A stretch of 52,699 bases of DNA from an uncultured Piscinibacter sp. Lineage in GTDB: Bacteria > Pseudomonadota > Gammaproteobacteria > Burkholderiales > Burkholderiaceae_C. The notes below the pieces were generated by a model that saw nothing but the letters and a program-made list of their open reading frames with translations, had not been told where the DNA came from and ran no database searches. The translations under genes and the position numbers were made by a program. Shown here piece after piece: positions 16,735-24,943 of this stretch (its first letter is position 1; every line of letters begins with the position of its first letter). The stretch covers positions 1-52,699 of the forward strand of contig NZ_CALFYO010000004.1 in assembly GCF_937952055.1 (NCBI RefSeq), given 5' to 3'.

Positions 16735-17493
16735 TCAGCGCCCGCCGCTGACGTCCAGGATCGCCCCGGTGGTATAGCTGGCCGCGTCCGACAGCAGCCA
16801 GACGATCGCGTGCGCCACCTCGTCGGCGCTCCCGGCGCGTTGCATCGGCACCTGCGGTGCCAGTTGGCTCGCACGGTCGGGCAGTCCGCCGGAGGCATGG
16901 ATGTCGGTCTCGATGATGCCCGGGCGGATCGCGTTGACGCGGATGGCCTCGGTCGCCACCTCCTTGGCCAGGCCGACGGTGAAGGTGTCGATCGCGCCCT
17001 TGGCCGCCGCGTAGTCGACGTACTGGCCGGGAGAACCCAGGCGCGCCGCCGCCGAGCTGAGGTTGACGATGGCGCCGCCGCGGCCGCCGTGCCGGGTCGA
17101 CATGCGGCGCACGGCCTCGCGTGCGCAGAAGAAGCTTCCGAACACGTTGATGGCGAACATGCGCTGCAGCCGCGCCGCGTCCATCTCGTCGATGCGTGCG
17201 GGGAGGTCCACCACGCCGGCGTTGTTGACGAGGCCCGCGAGGCGCGGCATCTCGCGGTCGATGCGCGCGAACATCGCCGCCACCTGCGCCGCGTCGGAGA
17301 CGTCGGCCTGGATGGCGGTCGCCTCGCCGCCGCCGGCACGGATTTGCGCCACCAGCGCCTCGGCTGTGGCGGCGTCGCGTGTGTAGTTGACCGCGACTGC
17401 GTGGCCGAGCGCGGCGAGCTGACGCGCCGCGGCGGCACCGATGCCGCGGCTGCCGCCGGTGACGAGCACGCTGGTGGAGGGTTCATTCTTCAT
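16735..17493 (-). CDS. Short-chain dehydrogenase/reductase (SDR)
   Basis: Classical SDR of 252 residues. It has the NAD(P)-binding TGGSRGIG near residue 12, NNAG in LAGLVNNAGVV, catalytic Ser in IVNLSSAAARLGSP, YXXXK as YAAAK, and RPGIIETDIH after the active site. VNYTRDAA after strand 2 suggests NADPH preference, as in FabG-like or glucose dehydrogenase-like SDRs. The substrate is unknown. Its start overlaps the end of the upstream FHA gene by 11 bp, so it is the last gene of a protease-FHA-SDR operon. Confidence 0.9.
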   Translation of the reverse strand: MKNEPSTSVLVTGGSRGIGAAAARQLAALGHAVAVNYTRDAATAEALVAQIRAGGGEATAIQADVSDAAQVAAMFARIDREMPRLAGLVNNAGVVDLPARIDEMDAARLQRMFAINVFGSFFCAREAVRRMSTRHGGRGGAIVNLSSAAARLGSPGQYVDYAAAKGAIDTFTVGLAKEVATEAIRVNAIRPGIIETDIHASGGLPDRASQLAPQVPMQRAGSADEVAHAIVWLLSDAASYTTGAILDVSGGR

Positions 17494-18484
17494 CGAGGTC
17501 TCCTGGGCCGCTCTCGCCGGACGGCGCCTCCCGGGCCTTCCTGTCCAGCACCGCCTGCAGGGCCGCCATGCTGTCGACGAATCGCTCCGCCGGCACCGGT
17601 CTGGCCACACGCAGCGCGGGCGGGTACAGGCTGCTGAGGTAGAGGTCGCTGCCGAGGCGGTCGCTGCGCTGGTGGTTGGCCCACAGGGTCAGGCCGGTGC
17701 CGACCAGGAAGGCCGCCACCGCGACGCCGCGCATCAGCGCGGGACGTGCCGGCTCGACACCGAGCAGGTGGAAGTACAGCGCCGACGCCCCCACCGCATA
17801 GCCGACGACGAAGCCGAAGTCGGCCACCCAAGGCCAGGACAGTGCGAAGGCGATCAGCCCCGGCACGACGCCGACCACCGCCCAGGCCAGCGAGGCGATC
17901 AGGAAGACCCGCAGGTGCCAGCCGGCGTGGGTCTGACGCGTGAAGGTCTTGGACAGCAGCGACCACATCGCGATCCACAGCGCCGCCCCCATCATCGCGG
18001 TCAGCGCCGCTGCGCCGAGGGTGCGGGCGAAGGTGTCGGGGTCGCTGTCGAGCCAGGTGCCGAAGGCCAGCGCCAGCACGAGGCCGCCACCGGCGGCCAG
18101 CCCGGGCCCGAAACGGCGAACGCGCGTGGCTGCGGCGGCCAGCGGCAGCTCCGGCGCAAGCGATTCGCCGGCGCGACGCAGGCGCAGCCGCGTGCGGCCG
18201 GCCACCAGCTCCAGCGGCGCGCCATCGTCCGGCAGCGGCTCGCGCTCGCCGGCACGCACGCGACGGCCGCGGATCTGCACGCCGTTGGCGGTGTGCAGCG
18301 CCTGCAGCGCGAGACCCTGCGCATCCACGTCGAGGACGCAGTGGTGCGGGGCGACATGCGGGTCGGCGAGCGAGAGGTCGTTGTCGAGCGCACGACCGAT
18401 GCGCAGCGGCCAGGACAGCACGCGCTGCGACTGGCGCACCTGCCCGTCGCGGTCCAGCACCTCGATCACGGCCAGCGCTGTCAT
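17483..18484 (-). CDS. FHA-domain multi-pass membrane protein
   Basis: Encodes 333 residues. The N-terminal FHA domain (about 5-100) has LRIGRALDNDLSLADPHVAPHHCVL and TANGVQIRGRRV, i.e. the GR...H...NG core that normally reads phosphothreonine; the usual Ser before the His is replaced by Pro-His. About five hydrophobic helices follow (roughly 128-265), so the FHA head faces the cytosol from a membrane anchor. It starts 1 bp after the end of the upstream protease gene and overlaps the SDR, so the three are translationally coupled. Function is unknown; a membrane signalling role with the protease is inference. Confidence 0.8.
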   Translation of the reverse strand: MTALAVIEVLDRDGQVRQSQRVLSWPLRIGRALDNDLSLADPHVAPHHCVLDVDAQGLALQALHTANGVQIRGRRVRAGEREPLPDDGAPLELVAGRTRLRLRRAGESLAPELPLAAAATRVRRFGPGLAAGGGLVLALAFGTWLDSDPDTFARTLGAAALTAMMGAALWIAMWSLLSKTFTRQTHAGWHLRVFLIASLAWAVVGVVPGLIAFALSWPWVADFGFVVGYAVGASALYFHLLGVEPARPALMRGVAVAAFLVGTGLTLWANHQRSDRLGSDLYLSSLYPPALRVARPVPAERFVDSMAALQAVLDRKAREAPSGESGPGDLDEE

Positions 18485-18485
18485 C

Positions 18486-19829
18486 TCATTTCACCCACTC
18501 ATAGGCGTCGAGGTAGTGGCGCGTCAGCCGCTGCGCGTTGGCGAAGTTGACCCCCTGCGCGTCGAAGCGGCCCTGCACGCCCGAGGATGGCTGGTCCAGC
18601 GTCGCGACCAGCACCGACAGGTCGTACAGCTGAGGCAGCTTCTTGTAGGCGCGCAGGCAGACCACCGCGCGCAGCACCAGGCCCGCCCGGTCGACGTAGT
18701 CCTCCCGGCACTGCGGCTTGGTCTGCTGCTCGGCGCGCAGACGCGTGAACGACTCGTTGCGGAAGCTCTGCGAGTGGCGTGCCGCAAATCGCAGCGGCCC
18801 GATCCTGCTGCCGTCGTAGCTCTCGTGGCGCACCGAGATCGCGCCGCTGCTGAATTCGCCGGCGAAGATGTGCGTGTCCATCACGCAGTCGGAGCGCTCC
18901 AGGTCCATGCCGCCCGTGCGCGAGACCTCGCTGCCGCCCCAGCAGCGCATGAACTCGTCGGGCGGCACCGGCACGCGGTAGCGCGGGTGAGTCTGCGGCT
19001 TCCAGCCCTGGCGGATGAAGCGCTCGGTCAGCTCGGCCTGGTGCGTCTGCAGCTGGGTCGCCACCTCCGGATAGGCAGGGGTCTTCAGCGGCTGGGCGTC
19101 GCGCCCGCGCGTCAGCAGCGAGGCGACGAAGGTCGCCGGCACGAGGAAGCTGACCTGCTCACCGTCGACGCGCCGCGCGACGTTGACGCCGATCACCTGG
19201 CCGTCCTGGTCGAGCGCCGGGCCGCCGCTCATGCCGCCGGACAGCGCGCCGCCGAAGAAGATCTGCGGATAGAAGCTGCGCTTGACCAGGCCGTTGTAGT
19301 TGCCTTCCATCACCGCGAAGCCCACGTCCAGCGGATTGCCCAGCGAGTAGATGCGCTCGCCCTGTGCCAGCGCGCGGCTCGCCGGACGCAGCGCCAGCGC
19401 ATCGAAGCGGCGCGTCGCCGCATCACCCGCCTGGAGCAGCGCGAGGTCGTGCAGCACGTCGATCTGCAGGATGGTCAGCGGCGCCTCACGGCCGTCGGCG
19501 GTGACGTACACGAGGTCGTGCCGTTCGGGCTTGAGCGCCGCCTGGCTGACGACATGGAAGTTGGTGACGAGGTGGCCGTCGGGCGTGACGAAGAAGCCGG
19601 AGCCTACCGAAGTCTGGCTGGCGCGGCCCTTGAGCACGGTGCGGATCTGCACGAGCTGTGAACGAGCCTGCTCGTAGACCTTGCGCGCCGACAGGGACAG
19701 GTTGGTGCCGGCGGCGTCGCCGTTGTCGGACGGGGACTGGGCGCGGGCGCCGCAGGCCGCGGCCAGCCCGAGCGCCACCAGGCCGACCCGAACGAGGCGG
19801 CTGCAGCCGCAGGGGCGGGCGGGCTTCAT
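18486..19829 (-). CDS. HtrA/S1C-like trypsin-fold serine protease, exported
   Basis: Encodes 447 residues with a signal peptide (VGLVALGLAAACGARAQS). The protease domain (about 45-245) has a complete triad: His92 in TNFHVVS, Asp128 in HDLALLQ and Ser201 in GGMSGGPA. There is no PDZ domain; instead a C-terminal region of about 200 residues with four cysteines (FMRCWGGSE, DCVMDTH, QCREDYVD, AVVCLRAY) has no family I recognise. It is the first gene of a three-gene operon with the FHA protein and SDR. The ATG at 19829 is the first codon giving a signal peptide; upstream codons add an implausible tail. Confidence 0.86.
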   Translation of the reverse strand: MKPARPCGCSRLVRVGLVALGLAAACGARAQSPSDNGDAAGTNLSLSARKVYEQARSQLVQIRTVLKGRASQTSVGSGFFVTPDGHLVTNFHVVSQAALKPERHDLVYVTADGREAPLTILQIDVLHDLALLQAGDAATRRFDALALRPASRALAQGERIYSLGNPLDVGFAVMEGNYNGLVKRSFYPQIFFGGALSGGMSGGPALDQDGQVIGVNVARRVDGEQVSFLVPATFVASLLTRGRDAQPLKTPAYPEVATQLQTHQAELTERFIRQGWKPQTHPRYRVPVPPDEFMRCWGGSEVSRTGGMDLERSDCVMDTHIFAGEFSSGAISVRHESYDGSRIGPLRFAARHSQSFRNESFTRLRAEQQTKPQCREDYVDRAGLVLRAVVCLRAYKKLPQLYDLSVLVATLDQPSSGVQGRFDAQGVNFANAQRLTRHYLDAYEWVK

Positions 19830-19923
19830 CGAAAACCATTCTACGGGGCGGCGTTTGTCCCCGATGCGGCGTCGGGCGGGTCGCGCCAGAATCGGCCCGC
19901 CTCCCACTTCGCGCCTGGCCGCC

Positions 19924-20949
19924 ATGCAACGACGCACCCTGCTGATCGCCTCGTCCACGCTGCTCGCCGCGCCTGCGTTCTTGCGCGCGCAGACGCTGGA
20001 GAAGCCCAAGCTCACCCTTGCGGTGGGCGGCAAGAACCTGCTGTATTACCTGCCGCTGACCATCGCCGAAACGCAGGGCTTCTTCAGGGCCGAGGGCCTG
20101 GACGTGACCATCGCCGACTTCGCCGGCGGCTCGCAGGCGCTGCGTGCGGTGATCGGCGGCAGCGCCGACGTGGTCTCCGGCGCCTTCGAGCACACGCTGA
20201 ACATGCAGGCCAAGGGCCAGCAGCTGCGCGCCTTCGTGCTGCAGGGCCGGGCGCCGCAGATCGTGCTCGGCATCAACCCGAAGACGATGCCGGCCTTCAA
20301 GTCGATCGCCGATCTGAAGGGCAAGAAGATCGGCGTGACCGCGCCGGGCTCGTCGACCAACGTGATGGCCAACTTCGTGCTCGCCAAGGCCGGCCTCAAG
20401 CCGACCGATGTGTCCATCGTCGGCGTGGGCGCCGGCAACGGCGCCGTCGCGGCGATGCGCTCCGGACAGATCGACGCGATCAGCAACCTCGACCCGGTGA
20501 TCACGCTGCTGCAGCGCTCCGGCGACCTGAAGGTGATCTCCGACACGCGCATCCTCGCCGAGGCCGACAAGGTGTTCGGCGGTCCGATGCCGGCCGGCTG
20601 TCTCTACGCACCGCAGGCCTTCATCGACAAGCATCCGGCCACGGTGCAGGCGCTGGCCAACGCGATGGTGCGCGCCGACAAGTGGATCCAGGCTGCCGGC
20701 CCCGGCGAGATCATCAAGGCGGTGCCCGAGGGCTACCTGCTCGGCGACCGCGCCGTCTACATCGACGCCTTCATGGCTGCCAAGGGTGCGCTGTCGCCCG
20801 ACGGCCTGTTCCCCGAGGCCGGCGCGGCGACCGCGGTGCGTGCACTGCAGAGCATCGATGCGACGCTCAAGGACGTGAAGTTCGACCTCGCCAGCGCCTG
20901 GACGAACGAGTTCGTGCGCAAGGCGCTGGCGAAGTACCCGAAGGGCTGA
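19924..20949 (+). CDS. NitT/TauT-family ABC transporter substrate-binding protein
   Basis: Periplasmic solute-binding protein of 341 residues of the NMT1/SsuA-like type. A signal peptide (MQRRTLLIASSTLLAAPAF) precedes KLTLAVGGKNLLYYLPLTIAETQGFF, GLDVTIADFAGGSQALRAVIGGSADV, DLKGKKIGVTAPGSSTN and SGQIDAISNLDPV. Such proteins bind aliphatic sulfonates, taurine, nitrate, or pyrimidine precursors; the ligand cannot be read here. Its ATPase and permease follow about 390 bp downstream, after a small gene on the opposite strand. Confidence 0.9.
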   Translation: MQRRTLLIASSTLLAAPAFLRAQTLEKPKLTLAVGGKNLLYYLPLTIAETQGFFRAEGLDVTIADFAGGSQALRAVIGGSADVVSGAFEHTLNMQAKGQQLRAFVLQGRAPQIVLGINPKTMPAFKSIADLKGKKIGVTAPGSSTNVMANFVLAKAGLKPTDVSIVGVGAGNGAVAAMRSGQIDAISNLDPVITLLQRSGDLKVISDTRILAEADKVFGGPMPAGCLYAPQAFIDKHPATVQALANAMVRADKWIQAAGPGEIIKAVPEGYLLGDRAVYIDAFMAAKGALSPDGLFPEAGAATAVRALQSIDATLKDVKFDLASAWTNEFVRKALAKYPKG

Positions 20950-20952
20950 GCG

Positions 20953-21204
20953 CTACTTCCTCAGCGGCCCCGGATTCTCGGCGAGGTACTTCTCCATCTC
21001 TTCGGGTGAGATGTAGTTGTCCTGGTTGGTATCGATGCGCTTCCAGTCGCGCGTGGCGCCGGCCGAACTGGACGGCGCTGCCGCGGTCGGCGCGGCGCCC
21101 GCGACCTGCGGCGGCGTGTGGCCGGGCTTCCCGGACGGACCGGCTGCGCAAGCGGCACCGGCGAATGAAATCAGGGCCAACGGGGCCCAATGGCGAATCG
21201 TCAT
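20953..21204 (-). CDS. Small exported EF-hand protein
   Basis: Encodes 83 residues. A short signal peptide (LALISFAGAACAAG) and a Pro/Ala linker are followed by one EF-hand loop, DTNQDNYISPEE, within RIDTNQDNYISPEEMEKYL. Asp1, Asn3, Asp5, Tyr7 and the Glu12 position fit Ca2+ binding. GGAG lies before ATG 21204. The gene is antisense to and in between the ABC transporter genes, 3 bp from the end of the substrate-binding gene. A single EF-hand suggests dimerisation or a calcium-buffering/structural role; function is unknown. Confidence 0.75.
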   Translation of the reverse strand: MTIRHWAPLALISFAGAACAAGPSGKPGHTPPQVAGAAPTAAAPSSSAGATRDWKRIDTNQDNYISPEEMEKYLAENPGPLRK

Positions 21205-21334
21205 CGTCAAGTCTCCGTGGTGAAGAAGTGGCATTGAGGCAGCGCTGCGACGTGCATGGAGCGCGCCGCAGCGCCCCAAGTTCCCGAGCATCGACAGCAT
21301 CCCTACACTGCGCAGGTCTTTGACCACGAGCCCG

Positions 21335-22150
21335 ATGAGTTCCTCCGCACCCCCCCTTGCGCTCGACCTGCGCGGCATCACCTGCACCTTCGTCGACCGC
21401 CACGACCCGGCGCAGCGCCACACCGCGGTGCGCGACGTGACGCTCAACGTCGGCGCGGGCGAATTCGTCAGCGTGGTCGGCCCGACGGGCTGTGGCAAGA
21501 GCACGCTGCTCAACGTCGCGGCCGGTCTGCTCGCGCCGAGCGCTGGCGAGGTCCGCGTGTTCGGCATGCCGCTGGCAGGCATCAATGCGCGCGCCGGCTA
21601 CATGTTCCAGGCCGACAGCCTGATGCCGTGGCGCACCGCACTCGGGAACGTGATGGCGGGCCTCGAGTTCCGCGGCGCTGCCGATGCGCGCGATCGCGCA
21701 CAGGCATGGCTCAGGCGCGTCGGCCTGGGCGGCTTCGGCGACCGCTACCCGCACCAGCTCAGCGGTGGCATGCGCAAGCGCACCTCTCTGGCGCAGACCC
21801 TGGCGCTCGACCCGGACATCATCCTGATGGACGAGCCCTTCTCGGCGCTGGACATCCAGACGCGCCAGCTGATGGAGAACGAGGTGCTGGCGCTGTGGGC
21901 GGCCAAGAGGAAGGCGGTGCTGTTCATCACCCACGACCTGGATGAAGCCATCGCCATGAGCGACCGCGTCGTGGTGCTCTCGGCCGGGCCGGCTTCGCGG
22001 CCGATCGGCGAGTTCGTCGTTGATCTCGAGCGCCCGCGCGACGTTGCCGAGGTGCGCACGACGGCGCGCTTCATCGAGTTGCACCAGGCCATCTGGAGCG
22101 TGCTGCGCGACGAGGTGCTCAAGGGCTACCAACAGCAGCTGGCCGCCTGA
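21335..22150 (+). CDS. NitT/TauT-family ABC transporter ATP-binding protein
   Basis: Encodes 271 residues from ATG 21335; an in-frame TTG at 21320 would add five residues. Walker A is GPTGCGKST (about residue 49), the Q-loop lies in YMFQADSLMPWRT, the signature is LSGGM, Walker B is ILMDEPF and the switch His is in FITHDLDEA. It belongs to the SsuB/TauB group that energises uptake with a single permease partner. The permease starts 4 bp downstream, so expression is coupled. It forms a transporter with the substrate-binding protein encoded at 19.9-20.9 kb. Confidence 0.93.
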   Translation: MSSSAPPLALDLRGITCTFVDRHDPAQRHTAVRDVTLNVGAGEFVSVVGPTGCGKSTLLNVAAGLLAPSAGEVRVFGMPLAGINARAGYMFQADSLMPWRTALGNVMAGLEFRGAADARDRAQAWLRRVGLGGFGDRYPHQLSGGMRKRTSLAQTLALDPDIILMDEPFSALDIQTRQLMENEVLALWAAKRKAVLFITHDLDEAIAMSDRVVVLSAGPASRPIGEFVVDLERPRDVAEVRTTARFIELHQAIWSVLRDEVLKGYQQQLAA

Positions 22151-22153
22151 ACC

Positions 22154-22981
22154 ATGTGGAACTTCATCAAGCCGAGACCCGGCAACCTGCGTCTGTGGCA
22201 GCTCGCCGTGCTGGCGCTGGTGTTCGGGCTCTGGCACTTGCTCACCAAGCCCGGCCTGATCCCGCCGCTCGTGTTCGACAACGATCGCCAGGCCGCCTTC
22301 TTCTTCGGTGAGCCGCTGCTGATCTTCGGCCGCATCTGGGGCTGGTTCGTGACCAACGCCGACATCTACCAGCACCTGTGGGTCACGCTGGTGGAGACGG
22401 TGCTCGCCTTCGGCATCGGCACCGCGCTCGGCCTCGTGTTCGGCCTGTGGCTCGCGCTCAGCCCGATGGCAGCGGCCATCCTCGACCCCTACATCAAGGC
22501 GCTGAACAGCATGCCGCGGGTGATCCTCGCGCCGATCTTCGCGGTGTGGTTCGGGCTGGGCATCGCCAGCAAGGTGGCGCTGGGGGTAACGCTGGTGTTC
22601 TTCATCGTCTTCTTCAATGTGTACCAGGGCGTGAAGGAGGTCAGCCCGGTGGTGCTGGCAAATGCGCGCATGCTCGGCGCGAGCCCGAAGCAGCTGCTGC
22701 GCCACGTCTACCTGCCGAGTGCCACCAGCTGGGTGTTCAGCTCGCTGCACACCAGCGTGGGCCTGGCCTTCGTCGGCGCGGTCGTGGGCGAGTACCTCGG
22801 CTCCTCGCGCGGCGTGGGCTACCTGATCCTGCAGGCCGAGGGTGCCTTCGACATCAACACCGTGATGGCCGGCATCCTTGTGCTGACGGCCTTCGCGCTG
22901 GTGCTCGACGCGGCGGTGGGGCGCATCGAGCGGCGCCTGATGAAGTGGCAGCCGAAGAGCGGCGAGACCGAGAAGCTCTGA
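22154..22981 (+). CDS. NitT/TauT-family ABC transporter permease
   Basis: Inner-membrane permease of 275 residues with about six helices. The coupling-helix motif that docks on the ATPase is seen as EVSPVVLANARMLGASPKQLLRHVYLPSA, the EAA-like loop. GLAFVGAVVGEYLGSSRGVGYLI is typical of SsuC/TauC relatives. The N-terminal stretch between helices 1 and 2 (about 40-75) is longer than in SsuC. It ends 13 bp before phoX, with which it may be co-transcribed. Confidence 0.92.
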   Translation: MWNFIKPRPGNLRLWQLAVLALVFGLWHLLTKPGLIPPLVFDNDRQAAFFFGEPLLIFGRIWGWFVTNADIYQHLWVTLVETVLAFGIGTALGLVFGLWLALSPMAAAILDPYIKALNSMPRVILAPIFAVWFGLGIASKVALGVTLVFFIVFFNVYQGVKEVSPVVLANARMLGASPKQLLRHVYLPSATSWVFSSLHTSVGLAFVGAVVGEYLGSSRGVGYLILQAEGAFDINTVMAGILVLTAFALVLDAAVGRIERRLMKWQPKSGETEKL

Positions 22982-22994
22982 GGCGGGCCACGCG

Positions 22995-24887
22995 ATGGCC
23001 AAGGACATCGGCACGATGGAGGACAGCAATCGCTGCGCCAATCCGAGCATCCACGAGGTGTCCGACCCGTCGCGGCGGCTGTGGGTGCAAGGCGGCCTGG
23101 CGGCGCTGGCCGGCGGCGTGCTGTCGCCGTGGCTGGCCGGATGTGCCGGCCACGCGGCGGCACCCCTGCTCGGCTTCAAGGGCATCCCGGCGAGCACCGC
23201 CGATGCGATCACGGTGCCCGAGGGCTACGTCGCCGAGGTGATCGCGCCCTGGGGCGAACCGGTCGGCGTGCCCGGCGCGATGCCCGCCTGGCGCGACGAT
23301 GCCTCGAACTCGGCCGCCGAGCAGGCGCTGCAACTGGGCATGCATCACGACGGCCTCCACTTCTATCCCCTCGGGGACAGCAGCACGCGCGGACTTCTGG
23401 CGATGAACCACGAGTACGTCGACGACGGGTTGCTGCACCCCGATGGCCTGAGGAACTGGTCGGCGGAGAAGGTGAAGAAGGCGCAGGCCGCCCACGGAGT
23501 CTCGGTGATCGAGGTCGGACTTCAGGACGGCCGTTGGCAGATGGTGCGGCCGTCGCGCTTTGCGCGGCGCTTCACGGCGGCCACGCCCTTCGCGGTGCAG
23601 GGTCCGGGCGCGGGCCACGCGCTGATGATGACCGCGGCCGACCCCACCGGCCGCACGGTGCTGGGCACGCTGAACAACTGCGCCAGCGGCATGACGCCCT
23701 GGGGCACCTACCTCTCCGGCGAGGAAAACTGGGCCTTCTACTTCGACGGCGGCGAGGCGCCCACGCCGGATCAGCGCCGCTGGGGACTGCGAGAGACGGG
23801 CTTCTACCGCTGGGGCGAGCACGACGAGCGCTTCGACCTGCGCAAGCACCCCCATGAGTTCCACCGCTTCGGCTGGGTGGTGGAGATCGACCCGATGGAC
23901 CCCACGAGCATGCCTGTCAAGCGCACCGCGCTCGGCCGCGCCGCTCACGAAGGCGCCTGGGTCGCGCTGACCCAGGACGGCCGCGCGGTGGTCTACTCGG
24001 GCGAGGATGCGCGCTTCGAGTACATCTACAAGTTCGTCAGCCGCGACCGTGTCGCACCGGGCGGCGCCCGGGCCAACCGCGAACTGCTCGACCACGGGAC
24101 GCTGTACGTGGCGCGTTTCGATGCCGGCGGCAGCGGGTGCTGGCTGCCGCTGGTGCACGGCCAGGGGCCGCTGACGGCGGCGAGCGGCTTTGCGGATCAA
24201 GGCGAGGTGGTGATCAAGGCGCGGCAGGCCAGCGATGCGCTGGGCGCGACGAAGATGGACCGTCCCGAATGGCTGGCCATCGATCCGAACCGCCGCGAGG
24301 TCTACTGCGCGCTGACCAACAACGTTTCGCGCGGTGCGAAGGACATGCCCGGCGTCGACGCCGCCAACCCTCGCGCCGACAACGTGATGGGCCAGATCAT
24401 CCGCTGGACCGAGGACGGCGACTTCGACGGCACGACGATGCGCTGGAGCCACCTGGTGCTCGCCGGCGACCCGGCCAACGCGCGGCCCGAGGCCCGGGGC
24501 AACATCCGCGGCGACCTGTTTGCCTGCCCCGACGGGCTGATGCTCGATGCGCGCGGCGTGCTGTGGATCCAGACCGATGCGCACGCCTCGCAGATGAACA
24601 AGGGCGAGATGGCGCGTCTGGGCAACAACCAGATGCTCGCCTGCGACCGCTCGACCGGCGAGATCCGCCGCTTCCTCACCGGCCCGGTGAACTGCGAGAT
24701 CACCGGCGCGACGCTGACGCCGGACCTGCGCACGATGTTCATCAACGTCCAGCATCCGGGCGAGGCGCCTGGCGAGCGCAGCGACCCGGCCGAGCCGGAC
24801 AGGTTCTCTTCCTGGCCGTTCGGCGGCCGGCCGCGCTCGGCGACGGTGGCGATCCGCCGCCGCGACGGCGGCGTGATCGGCAGTTGA
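22995..24887 (+). CDS. phoX: PhoX-family (DUF839) alkaline phosphatase-like protein
   Basis: Encodes 630 residues of the PhoX family, periplasmic Fe/Ca-dependent phosphomonoesterases induced by phosphate starvation. The N-terminus DPSRRLWVQGGLAALAGGVLS resembles a twin-arginine signal, as PhoX requires. Family landmarks include MNHEYVDDGLLHPDG, GTYLSGEENWAFYF, KRTALGRAAHEGAWV, EYIYKFVSRD, MDRPEWLAIDPN and LTPDLRTMFINVQHPGE. It lies 13 bp after the ABC permease, which raises the possibility that the transporter takes up a product of organophosphorus breakdown; that is inference. No Pho box was identified. Confidence 0.9.
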   Translation: MAKDIGTMEDSNRCANPSIHEVSDPSRRLWVQGGLAALAGGVLSPWLAGCAGHAAAPLLGFKGIPASTADAITVPEGYVAEVIAPWGEPVGVPGAMPAWRDDASNSAAEQALQLGMHHDGLHFYPLGDSSTRGLLAMNHEYVDDGLLHPDGLRNWSAEKVKKAQAAHGVSVIEVGLQDGRWQMVRPSRFARRFTAATPFAVQGPGAGHALMMTAADPTGRTVLGTLNNCASGMTPWGTYLSGEENWAFYFDGGEAPTPDQRRWGLRETGFYRWGEHDERFDLRKHPHEFHRFGWVVEIDPMDPTSMPVKRTALGRAAHEGAWVALTQDGRAVVYSGEDARFEYIYKFVSRDRVAPGGARANRELLDHGTLYVARFDAGGSGCWLPLVHGQGPLTAASGFADQGEVVIKARQASDALGATKMDRPEWLAIDPNRREVYCALTNNVSRGAKDMPGVDAANPRADNVMGQIIRWTEDGDFDGTTMRWSHLVLAGDPANARPEARGNIRGDLFACPDGLMLDARGVLWIQTDAHASQMNKGEMARLGNNQMLACDRSTGEIRRFLTGPVNCEITGATLTPDLRTMFINVQHPGEAPGERSDPAEPDRFSSWPFGGRPRSATVAIRRRDGGVIGS

Positions 24888-24904
24888 GGGAGCGCGACCG
24901 CGCC

Positions 24905-24929
24905 GTCGGCCGCCATGGTGGCGGCCGAC
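24905..24929. terminator. Bidirectional GC-rich hairpin between convergent phoX and M28 peptidase genes
   Basis: A perfect inverted repeat GTCGGCCGCC / GGCGGCCGAC with a 5-nt spacer (ATGGT, whose outer bases can also pair) lies between the two convergent stop codons. It has no T-tract on either strand, so it may act as a 3'-end stabiliser or a weak bidirectional terminator. Confidence 0.55.
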
Positions 24930-24943
24930 GACCCCGAATCAGC

